Shown here: positions 10,093-20,344 of the stretch, in pieces
Layout of the letters: each line of letters opens with the position of its first letter
Position numbering within the stretch: position 1 is the first letter of the stretch
Assembly: GCA_003427395.1 (NCBI GenBank)
Contig: BFEA01000162.1
Span: 2,003,872 to 2,035,511, forward strand
Direction: 5' to 3'
From: Chara braunii
Taxonomy: Eukaryota; Streptophyta; Charophyceae; Charales; Characeae
DNA length: 31,640 nucleotides
Translations under genes and position numbers: made by a program
Notes under the pieces: generated by a model
Database searches by the model: none
Seen by the model: only the letters and a program-made list of their open reading frames with translations
What the model was told of the DNA's origin: nothing

Positions 10093-10980
10093 TGTAATGA
10101 CCCGCCAAAAACACAAACTGAGAACACTGCTGATTTCTGGGATTTGCCTCTGGAATGAATGCATTGCTGAGATTCCCGCATTCTGCTATGGTTTCCAAGT
10201 CTGTGTGTGTGTGCGTGCCTGCTGGTTTGCATGCCTGTCTGAGTGCTTGTCGGCTGAATGCTTGTCGGCTGAGTGTGTGTGTGACCCGCAAGGGTACTGG
10301 TTGGTTGAAAGGCCCCGCAGGGCCGGTCCTTACCTGTGGCCGTGACTTTAAGGGTTGCAGCCGGGAAGACACTCAAGTAGCGGGGGTAGGCCCGCGACAC
10401 TTAGAGCAGCAGGGAAAAACACTCAGGGAGCAGGTAGGCCGGTACCACTCAAGTAGTGGTAGGAGTGTTGGGTACTGGAGGCCGAGCAGAAGAAGACAAA
10501 AAGTTGGCATTTTTAGAGGCCCAGTAGCGGTAGGATAGAGGTAGGCCGGTACCAGTCCAAGTAGCCCGGGTCTAGGGCCTGTCCGGACGATAGCAGAGCC
10601 TGCAATGATGTTACCCTCCGAAAGGGAGGAGGTACCAGTTGCTGGGCGGCAGCTCGGCCTAGGAAGTCACCGCCCAAGAGGCCAGTAGGCCGCTATATCT
10701 TCAGGAGGAGCAAGTAGCTCCTCCTCATTTGCGGTATGCAAGGATTGGCGACATGCTGCTGGAGCACAGCGCTGGACTGGTACAGCGCTGCCTGGAGGTG
10801 AAGGGAAGCTGGGCGCTCAGCCTGGCTATGGCGAGCAGCCCAGCCTGAGGAGGAGGAAGAAGGGGGCAAGGAGGAGAGTGGCGAGGCACCTACCTGGCTA
10901 TGGTGGACACCATCTTCATCACCTTGTTGGGCGCTGCATCTGGAAGGCCCCAGTTGGGGTAGTGCCGCACCAAGGAAGCT
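10093..10980 (+). repeat. Beta 3' LTR, truncated (888 bp)
   Basis: It starts TGTAATGACC after the polypurine tract and is the inverted match of 14482-15370 (889 bp). It stops at ..CAAGGAAGCT, where the sister LTR continues with CGAGGCAGAG. The next base begins RNase H codons on the opposite strand. It contains GCTATGG motifs at 10825 and 10897. Confidence 0.85.
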
Positions 10981-12765
10981 CCATTGCAAGGTCTGATGAT
11001 CTGAGTAGACCTTGAAGTGACGACCCAAGACGTAGTGCTTCCAATGTGTGAGCGCTTCTCGCAAAGCATAGAGCTCACACATATATGTGGAGGTAGCTAC
11101 CTTGTGGCTGGGCATGCGTTTGCTGTAATATTCGAGCGGACGCAGGCCATTGCCATCATCTTGTTGCAGCACTGCACCAATCCAATACTGGCTCGTGTTC
11201 ATAGTGACCACGAACGTGAGGTTGGGATCCGCAATGCGGAGCACAGGATGACTTACCAAAGCCTCTTTCAAGGCTTGGAACGCAATCTCACATTTCTCAC
11301 ACCACACATAGGCAACATTCTTGTTTGTTAGTCTCGAGAGTGGGTGAGCAATGACAAAAAATTTGGGCACAAACTTCCGGTAATACGAGGCTAAACCAAG
11401 AAAAGAACGCAGTTCGCGTACATTTGCCGGTTGAGGCCACTTTCGTATGACCTCAACCTCGGTTCTCCGGCTCAAGGCTGTTTGCAGACAACCGGTGCCC
11501 AAGATAGATGACGCTGTCCCTTCCAAACTCAGATTTCTCTAAGTTGAGGTGCAGTTGTGCCTCCTTGAGGACCTGCAAAACCTCCTCAAGGTGCTTGACG
11601 TTCTCTTCCATAGACTTGCTGAAAATCAGGATGTCATCGAGGTAAACAACAACAAACCTGTTAAGTTGATGGCGGAGGACCTTGTCCATGAGACACTGAA
11701 ACGTGGTTGGTGCATTCGTAAGACCGAAGGGCATAATGATGAATTCGTATAGCCCATCGCGTGTTTTGAATGCAGTTTTGTGTTGGTCATTCGGATCAAC
11801 TTCAATCTGGTGGTAGCCAAATTTGAGGTCGATCTTGGAGAAGACCTTGCACCCACCTACAGCATCTAGCAAATCATATATGCGAGGCAAGGGATAAGCG
11901 TTCTTTCGGGTGATACGGTTTAGGCCACGATAGTCAATACACATCCGGAGTTGGCCTCCAACACGACAGGAGCACCGAACTTAGACTCACTGGGCCTAAT
12001 CCATCCACGATCAATCATGTCATCAATTTGTCTCCTCAACTCCTCCAACTCGCCTTGTCCCATACGGTAGACGCAGCCCTTTGGACGAACACTCCCTTCT
12101 ATTATCTCGATTTTGTGTTTGACGGGAAGCTCGAGAACTCCACGAGGTCCAGCCAGGACTTCAAGAAATCGATCTAATNGACGACGAATGTTTGTTGGGA
12201 CTTCCGGTTGAGGATCATCCTCATCAGGAGAGAGAAAATCAGATTGAGAATTTACAGCAATTACAACCGGATTTGAAGTACTTGGATCAGAAGTAGACTG
12301 ATTTTTTACAGTAAAAGTAGATGGAACAAAAGTAGAGGTAGAAAATGCAGCAAAAGTAGAAGGCACGTGGAGAGGCTTTACAAGAGCTACATGCACATGC
12401 TCAACTTCCTTGCGCCTGCGCACTGACTTGCAGAATTTGTTTGCACTCAAAAGAGTCACAGGGGACTCGCGTGTCTCGTCCAATAGAACGGTACGCTCGT
12501 TCCCCTTGGCATCACGCACCACGAACTGATTATCCGCCCACGTGGTCCTTCGACAATGAGCCTTTAACCAGCCCAAGCCAATGTCCTCCTCGAAAGGACA
12601 CTTGTCCATGANATAAAAGTTTAGCACATGTGTGACAGTGCGATCCTTGTCAAAAGTGACGCGCACACCTTTGACAGCATGTGTTGAGGTGACAACCTCT
12701 TGGTTGCCCACCTGGGTCTTACAAGGGTTCTGCAATTCCACTTGCTTCATTCCCAGGAAGAACAA
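10981..12765 (-). pseudogene. Beta-family pol 5' half: protease end, reverse transcriptase, RNase H start
   Basis: The reverse transcriptase would copy element RNA into DNA. Reading down the minus strand: a protease-to-RT region (MFFLGMKQVELQN..., 12765 to about 12200) with a Ser/Thr-rich spacer; the RT N-terminus (LPVKHKIEI...MIDRGWIRPSESKFGAP); a frameshift near 11940; the RT palm (CIDYRGLNRIT, FGLTNAPTTFQ and the active site YLDD at 11633-11644); a frameshift near 11462; the thumb/connection (RELRSFLGLASYYRKF); and RNase H. The first RNase H acidic residue is lost: TMNTSQYW is read where TDASQYG is usual (Asn codon at 11197-11199). A later Asp in YSDHQ is kept. The frame ends at Trp (10981-10983), and the LTR from the other strand begins at 10980. 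Two codons contain N (12179, 12612). There is no gag next to it. The missing RNase H end is what begins 8307 (+). Confidence 0.9.
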
Positions 12766-13135
12766 GTACCCTCTTGTCTAATCCCCTCTTGTCTAATCTG
12801 ACAAGAACATGTACCGCAATAAGTCAGCCGAAGGAAAACTAACTGCAGTAATGAAGATTTCGAGGGGTGTAGACGGTCGTCGAGCCAGACGCGGGGCAGT
12901 ATGTGAGAACATGCAGTACGACCAATCAAGATCCCCTTGAAAGGAATGCCCTTACTAGCAGTATGTCCCCCAAATTCAGCACAGCAAAGAGATGCATTGA
13001 GGGCAACAGATTTGGGCCCTAAAGGTCCTGTCCCGTTGGGCCTGGTCCCACTGAGTCTCGAAGGTCCCAAGTAGGTCGTGGACCAGGACCAACGAGATAG
13101 GTGTACCAAGTCAGTCCCAAACTGCCTCTACCGTA

Positions 13136-13389
13136 CTGAAAAGGAAAGACAACTTTCAGCAAGAACTTACCCCTACGGCCGTTCAAAAATGAAAGGACAA
13201 GCACCGTAGAAAGATATGTCATTGAGAACAAGATACATCATCGATCCATCCATTAGGTGAGAAAGCAATCCACAAGCTCACACACACAACCAAGACCGCC
13301 GAGAAGAGGAAGAGAGCCCAACACACCCCAACAGGCCATGAAGCACCAAGCAACCTCCCACAAGCATAACCATGTCACACAACACTTAC
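13136..13389 (-). other. Candidate intron in beta LTR leader
   Basis: The minus strand shows CACAG|GTAAGT at the 5' edge and a pyrimidine run ending TTTTCAG|TACGG at the 3' edge. The equivalent pair occurs at 20560-20808 (+) in the diverged second LTR. It could be spliced from the 5' leader of the element RNA. Confidence 0.45.
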
Positions 13390-14481
13390 CTGTGAGGCCC
13401 GGCCTCCAAAAGTGGATAATGACTCACCCTCCTCTCTCATAGGTCCTCCTGACCCCTAGCTACCAGCACACGAAGTGTCCTAGCATGACTAAGAGGGCCT
13501 CCCTACACCCCTGTTACAACACCGGATCACCCGTCGATGTCTGAAGACCAAAGTAGTAACTTGCACCTCTTCGATGCAGATATGGCAGCCTCCGATCAAG
13601 TCTCCCTCTTGGGGGGAAGCCCAAAAGTCACTCAATGTCTTCTTGAAGTGCAGATTCCANGTGCGAGTACCTCTCACTCTCTACTCCCTCTCGCTTACTC
13701 GAATCAGCCTCCTTTGTGTCTCGCCCCCCCATCGAATCACACAAGCAACCTGGTTAGGTCTGATGTCGACCCTACATGACCTAACCAGGTGGGTCCAGTA
13801 TCCACATACCTCACTGCCCCTCTTAACCCTAACTTCCCAACCCTAATCCGAGATTAGGTTAGCCCTAACCTATTTCGGAATTAGGTTTAGGGTGACTAAC
13901 ACCTCTCGCCAGCAAGTAAGTCCGCTCCAATACCAGTTGTTACGATCCTGGTCATTCCCAAAGTGCAAATTCACAATGAAAGACAATGCCACCCAATTGC
14001 GAAAGAAATGAAAGCACTTGCAAAGAGATAGAGATCAGACAAGAGGGAAAGAAAAAGAAGAAGAAGAAGAAGAAGAAGATGAAGAAGAAGAAGAAGAAGT
14101 AGATGTACACCACCAAGAGCAATGACAAATCCCCCTTCTCTCTCCACCTTCCTCCTCCTCCTTCACTTCACCAATCTTATTCTTCTCCCAATAATAATAA
14201 TAACAATGAGTGGATGATCCAGAATCAATATCCGAAGTTCCCTCTTACTGCAGACTCAACAACAACAACAACAACAACAACGACAACCACAAGTCCACCA
14301 TAGCTATGGCTTCCCTCCTTCTTCCTCCTCTCACATGCCTAGGCTATGGCGGACTACTGAGGGTCCTGCCCTCCTGTCCATAGACAACCCAAAGCAGCTT
14401 TGGCACTGCACTCCTCTCCAAAGGACAACCCAAAGCAGCTATGCCGCTGCCGACTAAGCCGCCATGCCTGACTCTGCCTCG

Positions 14482-14775
14482 AGCTTCCTTGGTGCGGCAC
14501 TACCCCAACTGGGGCCTTCCAGATGCAGCGCCCAACATGGTGATGAAGATGGTGTCCACCATAGCCAGGTAGGTGCCTCGCCACTCTCCTCCTTGCCCCC
14601 TTCTTCCTCCTCCTCAGGCTGGGCTGCTCGCCATAGCCAGGCTGAGCGCCCAGCTGCCCTTCACCTCCAGGCAACGCTGTACCAGTCCAGCGCTGTGCTC
14701 CAGCAGCATGTCGCCAATCCTTGCATACCGCAAATGAGGAGGAGCTACTTGCTCCTACTGAAGATATAGCGGCCT
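14482..14775 (-). repeat. Inverted match to 10693-10980
   Basis: This part of the beta LTR is nearly identical in inverted orientation to 10693-10980, which makes the two appear as mirror-image ORFs. It marks the edge (14482) where the other copy has been cut. 14252-14481 is absent from the copy assembled from 7993-8306 plus 10093-10980. Confidence 0.75.
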
Positions 14776-15370
14776 ACTGGCCTCTTGGGCGGTGACTTCC
14801 TAGGCCGAGCGGCCTCCCAGCAACTGGTATCTCCTCCCTTTCAGGGGGAAACATCATTGCAGGCTCTGCTATCGTCCGGACAGGCCCTAGACCTGGGCTA
14901 CTTGGACTGGTACCGGCCTACCTCTATCCTACCGCTACTGGGCCTTTAAAAATGCCAACTTTTTGTCTTCTTCTGCTCGGCCTCCAGTACCCGACACTCC
15001 TACCACTACTTGAGTGGTACCGGCCTACGTGCTACTTGAGTGTTTTTCCCTGCTGCTCTAAGTGTCGCGGGCCTACCCCCGCTACTTGAGTGTCTTCCCT
15101 GCTGCAACCCTCGAAGTCACCGCCACAGGTAAGTACCGTCCCTGCGGGGCCTTTCAACCAACCAGTACCCTTGCGGGGTCACACACACACTCAACCGACA
15201 AGCACTCAACGGACAAGCACTCAGACAGGCATGCAAACCAGCAGGCACGCACACACACACAGACTTGGAAACCATAGCAGAATGCGGGAATCTCAGCAAT
15301 GCATTCATTCCAGCGGCAAATCCCAAAAATCAGCAGTGTTCTCAGTCTGTGTTTTTGGCGGGTCATTATA

Positions 15371-15384
15371 CTACCCCCCTCTCA
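15371..15384 (-). other. Polypurine tract of second beta element
   Basis: The minus strand reads AGAGGGGGGTAG directly before the LTR start. It matches the tract at 10080-10092. Confidence 0.8.
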
Positions 15385-15421
15385 AGAGCAAGGTCCCTTC
15401 GAGCGAGTAACTCATTCAGAG

Positions 15422-16709
15422 TCAGCCCAAAATGCATCGTAGGCATAGCTCAGAAAGAAAGATTTGGTAAGACCGTGAGGAGTGAGTTTTGCAGAAAACA
15501 GTCTGTCCATCAGCGATCTGTCTTTCATAAGCGTTAACAACACGTGGAGCATTCTTTAGCAGCTCTTTTCGGTCGATCCAGAAAAAATTGTTCAACGGGT
15601 GATGGAGGAAGTGAACCTTGTACTGTCTATTCCTTCCGCTTCCTTCATGGGAAACAACTTTGTCTATCTCATGGCCGTCGTCGATAGGAGGAGGTATCAT
15701 AGGATCTCGGAAGGGAAAAGTCTCGTCATCAATGTGAGGAAACAGTTTGGACGCGTGAAAGACTGGATATGTGCATAGACGCGGAGGCACGTCAATCACA
15801 TACGAAGGACCAAAATCATCCCCAATCACCTTCAGAACCTGCCAATGGCCATAGGACAATGGAAGAAGCTTTCGTGATACGCCCTCTTTGTCAGAAAACT
15901 CAAACATTTTGACTCAGACATAACTCCCTACTTTGAAGTTCCCTTCTTTGCACGACTTGTTAGCATGTTTGATCATGGCATGCCGACACTTGTTCATTGC
16001 TGTGATAGCAGCTTTGAGCAGGCGTGCGTACTTGGCATTGTAGCCAGGCATGCCGAGCGTCAGACCAGGGGACCGTTCAGGGAACAAATAGGAGAGAGGA
16101 TTGCGCAACTGCCAACCATATTGCAGCTGATTCGGTGTCACGCAGGTTGCAGAGTGAATGGAGTTGTTGTACAACCCTTTCACTTTGTGTAACTCCTTGT
16201 CCCACGTGTTTTGATCTGGAACAATTAATGCGTGAAGTAGTTGAATGACNGTCTGGTTGATTTCCTCGACCAATCCATTGGCTTCGGGGTGTCGACCAAA
16301 AGTCTTGTTGAGTTTAATGTCATAGATATGTGAAGTGAAGTCCTTCCAATCAGCACTAATGAACCTGGTGTCCCGATCANGCACAAGAGTTTTCGGGGGT
16401 CCATACTGCAGAATATACTGCTGGTGNAATTCTTCGATCACTAGCTCAGTTGGTGCATGAGGAGGTAGAGGAATCAAATTCGAAAATTTGGAAAAACGAT
16501 CCACAATGACCATGACTTGTGAATGTCCTCCCTCGCTCACCTTCCCCATGTCCGTGAAAGCGATAGAGACCGACTCACCGGGCCCATCAGGGATTGGGAG
16601 GGGTTTCAGCAGGCCATAAGGCTTACGCCTCTGGACCTTGGTTCTTTGACAGACTTGACATTCATCGATAAATTCCTGAGCTGATCCCTTCATTCCTGGC
16701 CAATCGCGC
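15422..16709 (-). pseudogene. Beta-family integrase and chromodomain (second copy)
   Basis: This is the same protein region as 8736-10051 in the opposite orientation. It starts inside the zinc-binding domain at DWPGMKGSAQ (16709) and runs through CQVCQRTKV, the core (Asp of AFTDMG, DRDTRF, HPEANG) and the C-terminal YPVFHASKLFPH and chromodomain (HEIDKVVSHEG, YKVHFLHHPL, FFWIDRKELL). There is a single stop at 15914-15916 (TGA after GSYV), where Trp is expected before VKMFEFSDKE; the downstream frame is otherwise the same. It lacks the 95-bp duplication and the 14-bp deletion of the other copy. Ns at 16250, 16380 and 16427 fall at the same places as Ns in that copy. It is cut at 16709 by J-family coding sequence in the opposite sense. 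Confidence 0.9.
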
Positions 16710-17252
16710 ACCTGTGCCAACCTCCTGAAAGCCCAAAAGGCTATGATTCAGCAGGCTAACATGCACAAATGCCCCTCCACTATTCGCACAGGTGATTGGG
16801 TGTGGGTACATAGTTCTGAGCTGTCACGAGAGGAGGACATATCACCTAAGTTGTTGCCACGATACATGGGTCCATGGCAGGTTTTAGATACATCGGGGGC
16901 TGATCCTTTTGGACCATCATGTGTTATCGATGTTCCCCTGCATCTACAAACCTACCCGGTCTTTCATGCATCTAAGTTGTTGTCATTCACTTCAGCTGAT
17001 GCATTACCAGACCGACCCCCTCAATTCGGTCCACCGATCCCTGGAGAGGGATATGAAGTGGAAAGGATTGAGGATGAGATGGGATCAGGCCCAGGCATAG
17101 AGTATTTTGTGAAGTTCCTGTACCAGCCTCACACCGAGGATCGCTGGTTCACACGCAAGGAACTCCTCAAGACAGTGAAGTTTGTTGTCCTCAAGTATGA
17201 GGCAGTTGAGAGGGGAGAGCACCCTCGACGCTCTGCACGCCTGCACCCCTAG
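16710..17252 (+). pseudogene. J-family integrase C-terminus and chromodomain
   Basis: The open frame begins mid-protein at 16710 (RTCANLLKAQKAMIQQ), so the first Met (16743) is not a real start. It holds the integrase C-terminal RTGDWVWV box, the GPY/F-like LLPRYMGPWQVL, VIDVPLHLQTYPVFHASKLL, and a chromodomain (YEVERIEDE...EYFVKFLYQPHTEDRWFTRKELL), ending RRSARLHP at a stop. No internal stop or frameshift is seen. The catalytic core, RNase H and RT are absent. Its polypurine tract and LTR follow, identifying it as the 3' end of a J element. It probably belongs with the gag-protease at 268-2397. Confidence 0.85.
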
Positions 17253-17269
17253 CTCGGTGGTCCTCGCTA

Positions 17270-17285
17270 TGGGGGAGGGTTGGTT
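17270..17285 (+). other. Polypurine tract of J element
   Basis: A G-rich run (GGGGGAGGG within 17270-17280) lies a few bases before the LTR start TGCAATGAC at 17286. Confidence 0.6.
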
Positions 17286-18547
17286 TGCAATGACTTGCTG
17301 ATTCTGCAGCCTGCGACCCGTCGACCCCAGGCTGTAACGTAGGTAGGTTAGATTTGTAATTTTGTTTGGCCGAGGGCTAATCGAGAAGCCTGCTTGTAAG
17401 GAAAATTCGTGAGGGACATATCGTAAATACTAAATATGGCAAAATGCAGGCTTGTACTAACTGAATGTCCTACAGCTACCCTAACTGCGAATAGCAGGCC
17501 CCTAGGACAGACAGGCCCTAAAGGCCTATGCTGATAGGCGGTCTTATAGCCTATAGCTGGGTAGGTAGAGGCCGAGAGGCTGAAAAATGGAAACAGTACC
17601 AGTCGGTCCAGTCAGTCTGGTCTAGCTTGTGTCTAGGTTAGTGTAGTGTATAGATAGATTGTGGACATCCGTTAAGGGTTTTTGGCAGTTGGTACCATGT
17701 ACATTGCAGTTGTGCAATGCGTGAATTGGAAGTGGTGATAGTCTCAACTTGAGGAAGACAGACACCGTTGGACCTGCGGAGTGTCGACCATAGCTGGGAC
17801 CGGTGTTGTACTCTAACAGCACGCGGGGCTGGTGAGAGGTCCAGGCTATTCGAAGTCTGTTGGTGGCAAGAGAAGTTGGTGCACTGCTGGACCCTCCTCC
17901 GGAGTAGGTTTTCAGTGTGTTGGCGCTGCAGCCATAGCTGCAACTTTCTTCCTCAGAGAGCATCTTTGTCAGGAGAGGTGACGCTGCTGCAAACTTCCAC
18001 CCGGGAAGTCATCTGGCACTCCATCACCATCAGACACTGTGGCGTTGACCTTCTTCTTCATCCTCTGAGAGGCGCTTGGCCTCAGAGGTCTGTTTCAAGG
18101 TGGCGCTTCCCTCTGGAGGCAGCATCTGGGTGGCGCTTGATGTTTGAGGGACTCAGGGGTAGTTCTAGTGGTTACTCAGGGTTGGAGAACGAAGCGCTGC
18201 TCATTTTTTTGCAGCGCACCATAGTTTTGGGGTTATTGTGACAATTTGAGACTCAGAGTTTAATAAACAGCGTTAATACTGTGTATGAACTATCATTGTT
18301 TCATTGTTTCCTGGATGTGATCTAGTCGGCTTTCCTTTGTGACTGGTTGTGAGGATTCTGTGGAGCGATTTGCACTTTTAGTGCTTACTGTCATATCGCA
18401 TGGTCAAGTCTTCCGTTGTGTCTATCTCTCCTTGTGCGGTGTGATACTCCGATCCTCTCCCCTTCCTTCTGTGTCTGTATGGGCATACCTGGAAGTCTAT
18501 GTGAGCGAGTGTTGGTCTTCTGACAACAAACAACGAGGTTCATAACA
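17286..18547 (+). repeat. J-family 3' LTR (1262 bp)
   Basis: It begins TGCAATGACTTGC and ends GGTTCATAACA. It is the inverted partner of 3911-5174 (1264 bp). It carries AATAAA at 18262-18267 and CCATAGC motifs at 17788 and 17932. Immediately downstream is AGGGCC, the middle of a beta LTR. The outer flank of the other J LTR ends in ..CTAGGG, giving a 4-bp target duplication. Confidence 0.85.
18262..18267 (+). promoter_or_regulatory. AATAAA polyadenylation signal in J LTR
   Basis: The hexamer is conserved in both J LTRs and followed by T/G-rich DNA (TATCATTGTTTCATTG). Confidence 0.5.
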
Positions 18548-19941
18548 AGGGCCTATACGGACAATATCAGAGCCTGCAATGATGTTTCCCTCCAAAAGGG
18601 AGGAGGTACTGGTTGCTCGGCCTGGAAGTCACCAGCCATGAGGCTGGTTGGCCGCTACATCTCGTGGAGGAGCGAGTAGTTCCTCATTTGTGTTGTGCAA
18701 GTTAGGGCGTCATGCTGCTTGAGTCGCTGCTGGTCCTCAGAGCGCTGCTGGGAAGGAAGGAGGAGAGCTCGGCGCTCTGCCTCGCTATGGTGAGCAGCCC
18801 AACTTGAGGAGGAGGAAGAAGGGGGCGAAGGAGGAGAGCTGCAAGGGACTTACCTGGCTATGGTGGACGCCATCTTCATCAACTTGTTAGGCGCTGCATC
18901 TTGAAGGGTAGTGCTGCACCAGGAAGGCTTCAAGGCAGAGTCAAGCAAGGTGGCCTGAAGACAAGTGGGATTAGCGGCCTTGCATTGTCTTTTGCACGTT
19001 AGGGCAGAGCCCTTAGCAGTCCACCATAGCCCGGGCCTGTGCGAAGCAGAAGAAGAGGGAGGCCATGGCTATGGTGAACCTATTGTCAAACTGGCAGGAA
19101 GAGGGAACTTCGGATATTGATTCTGGTTCAACCACTCATGGTTATTGTTATTATTTGGAGAAGAATAGGATTGGCGGAGACAAGGAGGAGGAGGAGAGTG
19201 GAGAGAGAACGGGGATTTGTCACTGGTCTTGTTGGTGTACATCTTCGTCTTCTTCTTTCTTTCTTTCTTCTTCTCTCTTCTTCTTTCGTCTCTATCTCTT
19301 TGCAAGTGCTTTCATTTCTTTTCCAATTGGGTGGCACAGTCTTTCCTTGTGAATTTGCACTTTGGAAATAGCAAGGATTGTAGCATTTGGTATTAAAGCG
19401 GACTTATTTGCTGGCGAGAGGTGTTAGTCACCCTAACCCTAATTCCAAGTTAGTTAGGGCTAACTAACGTCGGATTAGGGTTGGAGGTTAGGTTAAGAGA
19501 GGCAGCGAGGTATTGTGGGTGCTGCCTCCACCTAGTTAGGTTATGTTGGGTCGACATTGGACCTGACCAGGTTGGTTGAGTGAATGCTTGGGCGGAGAGA
19601 CACAAAGGAGGCTGATCGGAGTGACCGAGAGGGAGTAGAGAGTGACAGGTACTAGCACCTGAAATTTGGACCTCAAGAAGACATTGAGTGACTTTTGGGA
19701 TTCCTCTCAAGAGGGAGACTTGATCGGAAGCTGCCATATCTGCAACGAAGAGCTGCAAGTTGCTACTTTGCTCTACAACATCGACGGGTGATCCAGCGTT
19801 GTATATTGGTGTAGGTAGGCCCTCTTAGTCATGCTACGGCACTTCATGTAGTGGTAGCTACCGTCTTCACCCGAAAATAACGCGCGGCGTTATATTCAAC
19901 TTACCCTAAAAAGATGAGATTTTCGTTTTTACTCACTTTTT

Positions 19942-20036
19942 TTCAAATAGAACACCCCTTCGAATAGAACGGCCGAGCATTGTCTTCGAATAGAACGCCC
20001 GAGCATTGTATTCGAGTAGAACGCCCGGGTGTTATA
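19942..20036 (+). repeat. Left subterminal 26-bp repeat array of the MITE
   Basis: Units start at 19959, 19985 and 20011 (26-bp steps), with a shorter one at 19942. The core is TTCGAATAGAACGCCCGAGC with small changes. Such arrays often serve as transposase binding sites. Confidence 0.75.
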
Positions 20037-20344
20037 TTTGAATGTTCCATGGGCAGAGTGCCTTGAAGAGGGAGTATAGATGGGTTTTAAAGGGTGGGGA
20101 AGGGGGTACACATGGGTTTTGAAGAGGGTTGAACGGGGTTTTGACTTCCAAGGGGTATATTTTGGCTTTAGTTTTCGTTTTATTTAAATTATTTTTTATT
20201 TCCGAGTTTATAAGGAACTCTGAAGTGACCCTCAGCCAAAAGTTGGTCGCATTCCAAACTTGGACAACATATTCTTTTTTCAAAATGTTTTGATTTTTTT
20301 TTTCCCGGAATTTTGGGGCCTCACAGAAGTTACCACAAATTTAC

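Larger units (their letters stand above)
12781..15370 (-). repeat. Beta-family LTR, full length (~2.59 kb)
   Basis: Reading the minus strand, it starts at 15370 just after a polypurine tract and runs to about 12781, where alignment with the second copy (18548-21169) ends at AAGAGGGGAT. The opening dinucleotide is TA rather than the TG seen at 10093 and 5641. It contains an (AAG)n run, a trinucleotide CAA run (14257-14282), telomere-like CCCTAA words (13817-13875) and seven CCATAGC/GCTATGG motifs at or near 14298-14631. A possible 254-nt intron lies at 13136-13389. A duplicated word ATTAGACAAGAGGG lies at the inner edge. Protease/RT coding follows directly at 12765 with no primer site or gag between. 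Confidence 0.8.

Noticed and set aside
10693-10980. C-terminal extension of the RNase H ORF
   Set aside because: After Trp at 10981 the frame runs into beta LTR; the inverted LTR copy at 14482-14775 gives the same peptide.
13817-13880. Interstitial telomere
   Set aside because: The words are degenerate, inverted and present in both copies of an LTR, so they belong to the element.
16743-16745. ATG at 16743 as the start of a real gene
   Set aside because: In-frame integrase homology continues upstream to 16710, so this is an internal Met of a truncated protein.
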